From UBA4665 sp036388555 (lineage in GTDB: Bacteria > Patescibacteriota > Saccharimonadia > Saccharimonadales > UBA4665): a stretch of 29,348 nucleotides of DNA. The stretch lies in NCBI GenBank assembly GCA_036388555.1, contig DASVRP010000002.1:1-29348 (forward strand), given 5' to 3'. Shown one piece after another: positions 15,178-21,858 of the stretch. Positions within the stretch are counted from its first letter, which is position 1. Each line of letters starts with the position of its first letter. The position numbers and the translations under genes were made by a program. The notes beneath the pieces were generated by a model. It was given only the letters and a program-made list of their open reading frames with translations, had not been told where the DNA came from and did no database searches.

Positions 15178-16272
15178 CTAGTTCCCGTCTGAAAGCAGCT
15201 CATGCTCGGCCGTCAGCAGCCGCTCGATGAGGTCATCGATGTCGCCGGCCAGGGCAGCTGGGATGTTGCTTCGGCTGTAGCCGATGCGGTGGTCGGTGAT
15301 GCGGTCCTGTGGGAAGTTGTAGGTGCGGATCTTTTCGGAGCGGTCACCGGAGCCGATCAGTTTGTTGCGGGCGTCAGATTCGGCGGCGCGCTCTTCCTCT
15401 AGTTTGGCAGCCAGTAGGCGGGAGCGCAGGACGCCCATCGCCTTGGCTTTGTTCTTGATCTGGGATTTCTCGTCCTGGTTGGAGACGACCAGGCCGGAGG
15501 GCAGGTGGGTGATGCGGACGGCTGAGTCAGTCGTGTTTACCGACTGGCCGCCGTGTCCGCCGGAGCGGTAGACGTCGATGCGCAGGTCCTGTTCGCGGAT
15601 CTCGACATCGGTTTCCTCGGCTTCGGGCAGTACTGCCACCGTGACGGTGCTGGTGTGGATGCGGCCCTGGCTTTCAGTGGTCGGGACGCGCTGGACGCGG
15701 TGGACACCGGCCTCGAACTTCAGCTGCTTGTAGGCCCCGGTCGTCTCGTCGCCACCCACGCCGACGCTGTTGGCGCCGCTGCGGACAGCGTAGGTGATCT
15801 CTTTGTAGCCGCCGACTTCGTTGGGCGATTCGCTGATGAGTTCGATCTTGAAGTGGTGGATCTCGGCCCAGCGGACGTACATGCGGTACAGTTCACCGGC
15901 GAACAGGCTGGACTCATCGCCGCCTGCGGCGGCCCGGATCTCGATGATGACGTCACGGTCGTCATTCGGGTCTTTCGGGGTCAGAGCCTCGGCCAGGGCG
16001 GTCTCGTTGTCGGAAGTGGCAGTATCAAGTTCATGTATCTCAGCATCGGCCATCTCGCGCATCTCCGGGTCGCCTGACTCGTATAACTCGCGGGCCTGGG
16101 CGAGCTGGTCGCGCAGGGCGCTGCGCGTGTCGAACAACCCGACGATACGCTCACATTCGGCCCGCCGTTTGGCGAGCTTCGGATAGCTCTTGTCGCTGTA
16201 GATGTCGGGGTCTTCGAGCTTGGTGTTCAATTCGGCCAGCTCGGCGCGGTATTGCTGTTCTTTGCTTTCCAT
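15178..16272 (-). CDS. prfA: Peptide chain release factor 1 with a 12-residue insertion
   Basis: Decodes UAA and UAG and triggers peptide release. It is 364 residues long with the full RF1 layout: a helical domain 1 (1-105), EIRAAAGGDE near 111-120, the stop-codon tripeptide region VQRVPTTESQGRIHTS with PTT at 197-199 (E. coli RF1 has PAT, so PxT is kept), the GGQ loop GHGGQSVNTTDSAVR with GGQ at 241-243, and the RTYNFPQDRITDHR signature near the end. Compared with E. coli RF1, the stretch between GGYKEI and LKFEAG is about 12 residues longer (extra SGANSVGVGGDETT-like text). The start has GAGGAA upstream and a TAAACT -10. The GGQ glutamine should be modified by the nearby PrmC. Confidence 0.95.
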   Translation of the reverse strand: MESKEQQYRAELAELNTKLEDPDIYSDKSYPKLAKRRAECERIVGLFDTRSALRDQLAQARELYESGDPEMREMADAEIHELDTATSDNETALAEALTPKDPNDDRDVIIEIRAAAGGDESSLFAGELYRMYVRWAEIHHFKIELISESPNEVGGYKEITYAVRSGANSVGVGGDETTGAYKQLKFEAGVHRVQRVPTTESQGRIHTSTVTVAVLPEAEETDVEIREQDLRIDVYRSGGHGGQSVNTTDSAVRITHLPSGLVVSNQDEKSQIKNKAKAMGVLRSRLLAAKLEEERAAESDARNKLIGSGDRSEKIRTYNFPQDRITDHRIGYSRSNIPAALAGDIDDLIERLLTAEHELLSDGN

Positions 16273-16290
16273 TCGTGTTCCTCAGCTACC

Positions 16291-16296
16291 AGTTTA
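16291..16296 (-). promoter_or_regulatory. -10 element of the prfA promoter
   Basis: TAAACT on the minus strand. The predicted start near 16283 leaves a leader of about 11 bases containing GAGGAA, so prfA uses a short leader with a Shine-Dalgarno. Confidence 0.45.
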
Positions 16297-16353
16297 CAGG
16301 ACTTTCAGCCCGATGCGGACTGGTACACGGGTTTTGTGGGCTAAAATACTCAG

Positions 16354-16728
16354 CTAGACTGTTTTAGGAGCCGGCGCAGTGCTCAGTCGGCGGGCCATGG
16401 CAGTCAGGCCGTTCTGGATGTCTGCTGACTCGTTGAGCAGTTCGTCGACAGGGATGGACGGATATGCCTGCTGTACGATGAGCAGTAGCGTTTCGAGTGC
16501 TGCGGCGTGCTGTCGTGCCTGGTATATGGCATCCTTGAAGCCGTTACGGCCTGATCGGCTGCCGCTGGCGATGAGGGTCGGGATCGATACTGCCGACTGC
16601 TGCAGGCTGTTGCTGATGCCGAGACGCTCGGTAGCCGGTAACTGGGCAGTCAGCTGGTAAATTTCCGTCACGAGTTGCATCGCACGCTGCCAGATCGGCA
16701 TATCTTTGAATGACGGACTTGAAGTCAT
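16354..16728 (-). CDS. Four-helix-bundle protein of the S23/23S rRNA-intervening-sequence type
   Basis: A 124-residue helical protein. The start text FKDMPIWQRAMQLVTEIYQLT, the following ERLGISNSLQQSAVSIPTLIASGSRSG and the late helix AALETLLLIVQQAY match the family first seen as ORFs in 23S rRNA intervening sequences and now common as stand-alone genes of unknown function (likely pentameric nucleic-acid-associated bundles). The usual family text has N-I-A-E-G where this protein has L-I-A-S-G. I place the start at 16728, because a -10 (minus-strand TATAGT at 16740-16735) lies exactly 6 bases before that ATG, so transcription should begin on it. A further in-frame ATG at 16761 lies upstream of this promoter. 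It lies between rpmE and prfA. Confidence 0.85.
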   Translation of the reverse strand: MTSSPSFKDMPIWQRAMQLVTEIYQLTAQLPATERLGISNSLQQSAVSIPTLIASGSRSGRNGFKDAIYQARQHAAALETLLLIVQQAYPSIPVDELLNESADIQNGLTAMARRLSTAPAPKTV

Positions 16729-16734
16729 ATGTTC

Positions 16735-16740
16735 ACTATA
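16735..16740 (-). promoter_or_regulatory. -10 element of a leaderless promoter for the four-helix-bundle gene
   Basis: TATAGT on the minus strand with a 6-base discriminator (GAACAT) followed by ATG (A at 16728). There is no room for a Shine-Dalgarno. Confidence 0.6.
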
Positions 16741-16788
16741 CCGTATGGAAGGCACGAACAAAATTGCTCACGCTTCACAAACTATACC

Positions 16789-17157
16789 TTACTGCGCAGC
16801 AGGTGAAGGGTTGGCGACCTTAGTGGTTACTGTGTCGGCTGCTTTGGCGGCCTTGTCAGAAGCGCGCTTGGCAAGCTTCTGGGCGGCAGCGGCGCGGCGG
16901 TCCTTAGCGGCTTCGCCGGCGGCAGCGCGGGCCTTGAACTTGTCGACGCGGCCTTCGATGTCCACGATGCGCTCCTCACCGGTGAAGTACGGGTGTGAGG
17001 TGCGTGAGATGTGGATCTTGACGAGCGGATATTCGACGCCGTCGATAGTGACCTTGTCGTCAGCCTGGACAGTTGAACGGGTGACGAACTGCTGGCCGTT
17101 GTTCAGGTCCTGGAAAACGACAGGACGATAGTTGGTGGGGTGTAAATCTTTTTTCAT
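16789..17157 (-). CDS. rpmE: Ribosomal protein bL31 (type B) with an Ala/Lys-rich C-terminal extension
   Basis: A 50S subunit protein at the central protuberance. The N-terminus MKKDLHPTNYRPVVFQD and the core KIHISRTSHPYFTGEERIVDIEGRVDKF are characteristic of bL31. No Cys-x-x-Cys zinc site is present, so it is the zinc-independent form. The family is usually 80-90 residues; this protein has 122, the extra about 40 being a low-complexity Ala/Lys tail (KDRRAAAAQKLAKRASDKAA and onward). It is followed on the same strand by the four-helix-bundle gene and prfA. The start codon lies 7 bases after a perfect TATAAT and has no Shine-Dalgarno, so the message is probably leaderless. Confidence 0.95.
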   Translation of the reverse strand: MKKDLHPTNYRPVVFQDLNNGQQFVTRSTVQADDKVTIDGVEYPLVKIHISRTSHPYFTGEERIVDIEGRVDKFKARAAAGEAAKDRRAAAAQKLAKRASDKAAKAADTVTTKVANPSPAAQ

Positions 17158-17164
17158 AATCTGG

Positions 17165-17170
17165 ATTATA
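17165..17170 (-). promoter_or_regulatory. -10 element of a leaderless rpmE promoter
   Basis: A perfect TATAAT on the minus strand, 7 bases (CCAGATT) before the rpmE ATG. A TTGACT further upstream (17192-17197) is 21 bases away, too far for a standard -35. Confidence 0.65.
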
Positions 17171-17200
17171 GTATCACATCTGTTGCCAGGCAGTCAACGG

Positions 17201-18856
17201 CTACCGGCGGTCATCGGGGCCGCGCTTCTGGCGGGCTTCCTCGGCCATGCTGCGCAGTACCATCTCCTTGAGCGATTCACCCATGTGGGGCTGTGCAGGC
17301 TCCTGGGGTGCCTCCATATCCTGTTTGGACAGCTTGGGGATATCGGCCGGCTCCGAAGAGGCGGGAGGCAATGGGACGGGTGCGGGTGGTACGGGCGCTG
17401 GGGGGAGGCCGGCCGGGGTGCCCGGAACGGCCGGTGACAGGTCGTCATAGTATGCGTAGTCTTCCGGTTTGCCGCGCCGGCGCCTGATGATGAAGATGAT
17501 GACCGCAAGGAGTATCGCACTGGCGACGCCGAGTATCCATGGCAGCTTGGACGGACTGGCGGCCGGCGTATCGGTGACCATCTTGCGTTCGATCGTCAGC
17601 CTGTCGACGTTGATAAAGTAATGCACGGGAGCGGTATCAGCCTTGCTGGCGTCCTCGTCGCTGACACCGGCAGCATCAGGGTGGATGCGTTGCTTGTGAG
17701 TCTGACCTTCGTATACATAGCTGAATTCATAATCACCGCTCGGTACGTCGTTGAAGCGCAGCAGCCCATCTTCGTCGCTGCTACCCTTATGATCAAGTGA
17801 TTTGATCTCGCCGCTGACACCGGCGATGCCGGCCGAATCATCATTGACGAAATGCATGACGACCGAGAAGCCCTTGGTCACGAAGAAGGTCGTCGGGGAC
17901 GTTGCCGACTGTCCGCTGCTGTTGGTACGGATGATCTGGTATGAGTAATTGGAAGACGGATTCAGCCCTGTCAAGGTGATGGTGAGGTCGCTGCCTTGAA
18001 TCTGCTCATCCTCGGTCGTCTTGTCGAGTACGACCGGATTGCCACCGTAGGCGATGCGGATCTTGGAAGCGTTACCGGCCGGCACTGTTATCCGGGCTGC
18101 AAGGGTGCCGGCCGTAACGGTCGCATCGGCCTCGGCGCTTGGAGCTGGAACGGCGGCCGGTGAGGGTGTCGGCGCCGGCGTGCCAGGCCGCGGCGTCGGA
18201 GTTGAGGGACGCGGTGCCGGGGCTGGAGCAGGAACCGGAGTAGGGGCTGGTGCTGGCGCAGGTACGGGAGCGGGGGCAGGCGGCGGAGGGGTCGGAGCGA
18301 CCGGCCGGGACGGCATGCAGACGTCCGGGACGACGCCGTTGATGAATGGAGAGCCGGATATCTGGTTCGTCGCATCGCCAGCTGTAGTGCGGTTGATGCC
18401 GAGTGTGGTGTTGGCGCCGGCGCCGACATTCAGGGCAGTCCCTGACACCGTGTTCGATGTGCCTTTGTAAAGACCGTTGAACACTGCCCTGTAACCATAT
18501 GTCCCCGGTTTGGGGTCACCGGGTCGCCGGGCGTCTATCCAGCCGTGTATCGGCGCATCGCGGTATCCGCCGAGCGTCGTCGCGGTCGTGACGCTTTGTG
18601 TGCCCGCCTGGACGGTTACGCTAGGCTGTGTCAGCGATGTGGCGTTCGGGTCGGCCGCCCACCCGTAGATCACCGTGCTGGTACCCTCGAGCCTGCAGGA
18701 ATCAGCATATCCATATGGATTGATGGTAGCCGCCGCGCCCGTGTTGATCAGCCGCGAACCGAGGCCGATGACCAGCGAAGCAACCATCAGCCCGATGCTG
18801 AAAGTTTGGATAAACTGTACTCGCTGCAGATTCTTTTTCATGTCTGCTTGCCCCAT
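17201..18856 (-). CDS. Large surface protein: secreted N-terminal domain, Pro-rich linker, FN3-like and Cna-B-like domains, C-terminal membrane anchor
   Basis: A 551-residue protein with a signal segment about 15-40 ending in TGAAA; an extracellular domain about 42-180 (INPYGYADSCRLEGTSTVIYGW, then GWIDARRPGDP) with two cysteines (C53 and the one in VPDVCMPSR); a Pro/Ala linker of P-A-P repeats about 188-245; a fibronectin type III-like domain about 250-330 (LTGLNPSSNYSYQIIRTNSSG); a carboxypeptidase-regulatory/Cna-B-like beta domain about 333-410 (GEIKSLDHKGSSDEDGLLRFNDVPSGDYEFSYVYEG); a membrane helix about 440-462 followed by RRRRGK; and a Pro-rich cytoplasmic tail. No LPxTG motif is seen; the helix itself is the anchor. 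ATG 18841 is an alternative start. Probably a surface-display or adhesion protein, by architecture only. Confidence 0.8.
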   Translation of the reverse strand: MGQADMKKNLQRVQFIQTFSIGLMVASLVIGLGSRLINTGAAATINPYGYADSCRLEGTSTVIYGWAADPNATSLTQPSVTVQAGTQSVTTATTLGGYRDAPIHGWIDARRPGDPKPGTYGYRAVFNGLYKGTSNTVSGTALNVGAGANTTLGINRTTAGDATNQISGSPFINGVVPDVCMPSRPVAPTPPPPAPAPVPAPAPAPTPVPAPAPAPRPSTPTPRPGTPAPTPSPAAVPAPSAEADATVTAGTLAARITVPAGNASKIRIAYGGNPVVLDKTTEDEQIQGSDLTITLTGLNPSSNYSYQIIRTNSSGQSATSPTTFFVTKGFSVVMHFVNDDSAGIAGVSGEIKSLDHKGSSDEDGLLRFNDVPSGDYEFSYVYEGQTHKQRIHPDAAGVSDEDASKADTAPVHYFINVDRLTIERKMVTDTPAASPSKLPWILGVASAILLAVIIFIIRRRRGKPEDYAYYDDLSPAVPGTPAGLPPAPVPPAPVPLPPASSEPADIPKLSKQDMEAPQEPAQPHMGESLKEMVLRSMAEEARQKRGPDDRR

Positions 18857-18923
18857 TCTCTCGTCATCTGTCCTTCTTCATCTGATATAAGGTAGCGTTA
18901 TTTTGCTTGTGCTTCTTGAAGAT

Positions 18924-18929
18924 AGTATA
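18924..18929 (-). promoter_or_regulatory. -10 element upstream of the surface-protein gene
   Basis: TATACT on the minus strand. The predicted leader is about 60 bases. No clear -35. Confidence 0.4.
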
Positions 18930-18976
18930 ACCCATCATCTGCCCACGCTATAGTTATTACAGGCAGTATCCGGGGC

Positions 18977-19005
18977 TGGATTATCCCGGAGTAATCTGGT
19001 ACAAT
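18977..19005 (+). promoter_or_regulatory. Promoter of rpsB
   Basis: Extended -10 TGGTACAAT (hexamer 19000-19005) with a weak TGGATT 17 bases upstream (18977-18982). The start near 19012 gives a leader of about 130 bases. Confidence 0.6.
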
Positions 19006-19015
19006 ACCGCGGTAT
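19004..19015 (+). promoter_or_regulatory. Perfect 12-base palindrome across the rpsB transcription start
   Basis: ATACCGCGGTAT overlaps the last two bases of the -10 and the predicted start site. Position and symmetry fit an operator, but no cognate regulator is known and chance cannot be excluded. Confidence 0.4.
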
Positions 19016-19142
19016 CAAGTAAGCAGGTCAGGGAATCCGACCTCTCCAGGCCTGTCACGTACCACGCGTGGCGGAAGTCCGTGCAGGACACCTGGGGCTC
19101 CCTGGAACCGATGAGCAAGGCCGGAAAGAAAGGACCTACCAT
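19012..19142 (+). promoter_or_regulatory. Structured 5' leader of rpsB
   Basis: About 130 untranslated bases precede rpsB. Visible pairings: AGGTC (19025-19029) with GACCT (19039-19043); the palindrome CCACGCGTGG (19062-19071); GTCC (19077-19080) with GGAC (19086-19089); and a single CCAGG (19046-19050) that can pair with either of two CCTGG copies (19091-19095 or 19101-19105), a possible switch. S2 represses its own rpsB-tsf message through the leader in E. coli, so a similar role is a reasonable guess. I do not recognise a named RNA family. A long ORF also extends upstream in frame from 19068, but the S2 homology starts at 19143. Confidence 0.5.
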
Positions 19143-19931
19143 ATGGCTACCGTTGACGTAGACATGAAGAAACTCTTAGAAGCCGGTGCCCATTTCGGAC
19201 ACCAGACAAGCCGCTGGCACCCCAAGATGGCCCAGTACATCCACGGCAAGCGCGGCACGATCCACATCATCGACCTCGCCAAGACCGTCGAAGGCCTGGA
19301 GCGGGCGCTCAACCTTATCAACCGCCTGACCAGCGAGGGCAAGCCTGTCCTGATGGTCAGCACCAAACGCCAGAGCAAGGACATCGTCCTCAAGCTGGCC
19401 GAAGACACAAAGCAGCCGTTCGTCGTCAACCGCTGGCTCGGCGGCATGCTGACCAACTGGCCGACCGTCTCGGTCCAGATCAAGCGCCTCAAGGACCTTG
19501 AAGCCAAGATGGAGTCAGGCGAGCTCCAGAACAAGTACAACAAGCTCGAAGTCCTCCGTTTCCAGCAGGAGATCGATGACAAGAACTTCATCTACGGTGG
19601 CATCAAGAACATGCCTGCCAAGCCCGGAGCCGTCCTGGTGTTCGACATGGTCCAGGAAGTCAACGCCGTCCGCGAAGCCCGCAAACTCGGCGTGCCGGTC
19701 ATCGGCCTCTGCGACACCAATGCCGACCCATCACAGGCCGACTACCCGGTCCCGATCAACGACGATGCCATCAAGACCATCGAGCTGGTCGCCGACTACA
19801 TCCGGACCGCCGTCACTGCCGGGCAGGCCCAAAACGATGAAAGACGCGCTAAGACCGAAGCCACAAAAGAAGGACAGGCGGCTCCCGACAAGGACGAGCC
19901 AGCTGAAAAGGCGATCGTACTGACGGCCTAG
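19143..19931 (+). CDS. rpsB: Ribosomal protein uS2
   Basis: A 30S subunit protein. The N-terminal LLEAGAHFGHQTSRWHPKM, the core VNRWLGGMLTNWPTVSVQIKR and the segment VIGLCDTNADPSQADYPVPINDDA are the S2 signatures. It has 262 residues, the last about 35 forming a charged tail (ERRAKTEATKEGQAAPDKDE). ATG 19143 follows AAAGGAC and begins the conserved protein; 25 codons of open frame upstream (from 19068) have no S2 homology and lie in the structured leader. It is followed after 8 bases by a small unknown ORF and then tsf. Confidence 0.96.
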   Translation: MATVDVDMKKLLEAGAHFGHQTSRWHPKMAQYIHGKRGTIHIIDLAKTVEGLERALNLINRLTSEGKPVLMVSTKRQSKDIVLKLAEDTKQPFVVNRWLGGMLTNWPTVSVQIKRLKDLEAKMESGELQNKYNKLEVLRFQQEIDDKNFIYGGIKNMPAKPGAVLVFDMVQEVNAVREARKLGVPVIGLCDTNADPSQADYPVPINDDAIKTIELVADYIRTAVTAGQAQNDERRAKTEATKEGQAAPDKDEPAEKAIVLTA

Positions 19932-19939
19932 TTATAGCG

Positions 19940-20191
19940 ATGTATGAGACCTATACCGACCCCGAGGTCATAGACCCACCGGTTGAGCGCACGATACGAC
20001 TCAGGCCATCCGCGGCGTACAACTATATGCTGGAGCTGCAGGATGAAGGCGTAGAAGCGACAATCGGCGGCACCGCTTCTGCCAGCGACTTCACTGAGAC
20101 ACGGGTCGTGAAACTGATTTTTACAGCTACCGTCGTACAGCAGGCCGCAGCAATCGTCCGTTACCGCAAAAACAATACTACCGATGAATAA
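19940..20191 (+). CDS. Small unknown protein encoded between rpsB and tsf
   Basis: An 83-residue protein (MYETYTDPEVIDPPVERTIR at the start) with no signal or membrane segment and no recognised domain; the middle part (DFTETRVVKLIFTATVVQQAAAI) suggests alternating strands and a helix. The ORF begins 8 bases after the rpsB stop, and its own TAA (20189-20191) overlaps the AAGGAG Shine-Dalgarno of tsf, so it is built into the operon by coupling. It has no strong Shine-Dalgarno. The precise fit into the operon supports a real gene; rpsB and tsf are normally adjacent, so the insertion is unusual. Function unknown. Confidence 0.65.
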   Translation: MYETYTDPEVIDPPVERTIRLRPSAAYNYMLELQDEGVEATIGGTASASDFTETRVVKLIFTATVVQQAAAIVRYRKNNTTDE

Positions 20192-20203
20192 GGAGAAAGC
20201 ACT

Positions 20204-20797
20204 ATGGCAATCGATATCGCAGAAGTAAAAAGGCTAAAGGATCTGACAGGCGTCGGCCTGACCGACGCTAAAAAGGCGCTCGAGGAAGCCGGAGGTGACT
20301 TCGACAAAGCCCTCGAAGCGATGCGCAAGAAGGGTCTGACCAAGGCCGACAAGCGCGGCGAGCGCGAGGCCCGCGAAGGTGTCATCGGCTCATACCTGCA
20401 TGACAACCGCATCGGCGTCCTGGTCGAGATCAACTGCGAGACCGACTTCGTCGCCCGCAACGAGATCTTCACGGCCCTTGTCAAAGATGTCGCCATGCAC
20501 GTCGCCGCCAGCGCACCGCTGTATGTCAGCTCAGATGATATCCCGGCGCAGGAGCGCGAGCGTGTCGCCACCGAATTCAACGAGAAGGCGATTGCCGATG
20601 GCAAGCCTGCTGACATGGTCGAAAAGATTACGGCCGGCCAGATCAGCAAGTATTTCGCTGAGCGTTGCCTGCTGGACCAGCCGTTCATCAAGAACCCGGA
20701 CATGACCGTCGGCGACTACGTCAAGGACCACAATGCCCGCCTCGGTGAGAATATCGTCGTCAGGCGCTTCAGCCGGCTGGCACTCGGCGAAAAGTAG
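20204..20797 (+). CDS. tsf: Translation elongation factor Ts
   Basis: The guanine-nucleotide exchange factor for EF-Tu. The N-terminal UBA-like domain reads VKRLKDLTGVGLTDAKKALEE; the exchange-core signature GVLVEINCETDFVARNE lies at residues 68-84, and the C-terminal CLLDQPFIKNPDMTVGDYV matches the family end. With 197 residues it is the short, single-core form, like that of Thermus, rather than the about 280-residue E. coli form. AAGGAG sits eight bases before ATG 20204 and overlaps the upstream small ORF's stop. pyrH and frr do not follow here; a strong terminator does. Confidence 0.96.
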   Translation: MAIDIAEVKRLKDLTGVGLTDAKKALEEAGGDFDKALEAMRKKGLTKADKRGEREAREGVIGSYLHDNRIGVLVEINCETDFVARNEIFTALVKDVAMHVAASAPLYVSSDDIPAQERERVATEFNEKAIADGKPADMVEKITAGQISKYFAERCLLDQPFIKNPDMTVGDYVKDHNARLGENIVVRRFSRLALGEK

Positions 20798-20814
20798 CTT
20801 CTTCCCATCATGCT

Positions 20815-20840
20815 AAAGGACCTCGCACGGAGGTCCTTTT
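20815..20840 (+). terminator. Intrinsic terminator of the rpsB-tsf operon
   Basis: A 10-base-pair stem, AAAGGACCTC (20815-20824) with GAGGTCCTTT (20830-20839), a five-base loop GCACG and a short T run. It is the only convincing intrinsic terminator seen in the window. Confidence 0.85.
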
Positions 20841-20858
20841 CATTTGCGGCAAATCGGA

Positions 20859-20887
20859 TTGCCCTTATGCCTACATCTGCGTATGAT
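20859..20887 (+). promoter_or_regulatory. Promoter of the GH16 gene at 20900
   Basis: TTGCCC (20859-20864), a 17-base spacer and TATGAT (20882-20887). The Shine-Dalgarno GGAGG (20888-20892) lies directly after the -10 and would fall outside a transcript started near 20894, so either the start site is further upstream or the GGAGG is not used. Confidence 0.5.
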
Positions 20888-20899
20888 GGAGGCATACAT

Positions 20900-21853
20900 A
20901 TGAGACGGAAACTTGCAGTCCTTGGAGTTATGCTGGTCATGGCGGCTATCGGGGTATATGTGCAGATCGCCAGCAAGGCGGCCGGGCCATTTCTAACTGT
21001 CGAGCCTGAGAACGGTGCTGTAACGACACCGGCGGCGGTGGCTACGGACATCATGGCCAGCGGCAGCAAGTCTGTCAGGTTCACTCCTGGTGGGGCTACA
21101 CCACCGGCAAATCCATTACCGGTGGGGCACGGCCAAACGAACGGCCCGGCCGGCACATGGAATCTGAAGCTCAACGAAAACTTCGATGGTACGGCACTCA
21201 ATACGTCCATCTGGAGCACAGGATGGCAGGCGCCAGGCATCACACCTCCGGTACAATCCCAGGAGACCGCCTGTTACGACCCGCAGCAGGTCGTCGTCGG
21301 TGGCGGGCTGTTGCGCCTGATCGCCGTACGCCGCGACATCAACTGCAATAAGGGCACTAATCCGCACCCGTATGCTTCCGGAGCTATCGAATCAAAAGGG
21401 AAGCGCGAGTATAGCTACGGTTATTTCGAAGCTAACATGAAGCTGGATGGCAGCTGCGGCGGCGTACTCTGCAACTGGCCCGCCTGGTGGCTGGATGGGA
21501 CCGGAACCTGGCCGCTGACCGGCGAACTTGATGTTATGGAAGGCCTAGGCGGCCAGGCGGCTGCCAATTGGCATGGACCCGTCAACAACGGCGCCGGCTT
21601 CAATTATGGCCGGGCGCCTGCCGGGATGGACTGGTCGAAGTACCATACATTTGCTGCCGAATGGGCACCCGGCGTCGTGACTGCGTATTACGACGGTGTC
21701 AAAGTCGGCCAGTATGCATCATCTCAGAACATCACTTCGGCCGTGCAGTTCCTGATACTGGGCATGCAGATGAGCCCGCAGAACCAGTATGGCGGCCCGG
21801 TCAAAGCTCCGAGCGAGATGGCGGTTGACTGGGTACGGGTCTGGCAGCGCTGA
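20900..21853 (+). CDS. Secreted GH16 beta-glucanase (laminarinase-like)
   Basis: A 317-residue secreted enzyme predicted to cleave beta-1,3(-1,4)-glucans. Numbered from ATG 20900: signal segment about 5-24 ending in SKAA (25-28); a short beta module about 32-65 ending in ASGSKSVRFTPGG, a motif seen in other secreted proteins as a small carbohydrate-binding repeat; and the GH16 domain about 85-317 with SGAIESKGKREYSYGYFEANM, the catalytic GELDVMEG (E209 nucleophile, D211, E214 acid/base) and the closing VDWVRVWQR. Four cysteines in the catalytic part may pair. ATG 20900 has GGAGG upstream; the in-frame ATG at 20810 lies in the terminator and promoter region. It has no dockerin, unlike the GH16 at 704. 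Confidence 0.92.
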   Translation: MRRKLAVLGVMLVMAAIGVYVQIASKAAGPFLTVEPENGAVTTPAAVATDIMASGSKSVRFTPGGATPPANPLPVGHGQTNGPAGTWNLKLNENFDGTALNTSIWSTGWQAPGITPPVQSQETACYDPQQVVVGGGLLRLIAVRRDINCNKGTNPHPYASGAIESKGKREYSYGYFEANMKLDGSCGGVLCNWPAWWLDGTGTWPLTGELDVMEGLGGQAAANWHGPVNNGAGFNYGRAPAGMDWSKYHTFAAEWAPGVVTAYYDGVKVGQYASSQNITSAVQFLILGMQMSPQNQYGGPVKAPSEMAVDWVRVWQR

Positions 21854-21858
21854 ATGCC

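Noticed and set aside
18170..18300. A DNA tandem repeat in the surface-protein gene
   Set aside because: The repetition reflects P-A-P codon pairs in a Pro/Ala linker with irregular spacing; it is not a CRISPR or a clean tandem repeat.
19012..19142. The rpsB leader considered as a signal-recognition-particle RNA because of CAGGTCAGGG and GGAAG-like text
   Set aside because: The order and the GNRA-type tetraloop context of SRP RNA are absent and the segment runs directly into the S2 Shine-Dalgarno, so a mRNA leader is the simpler reading.
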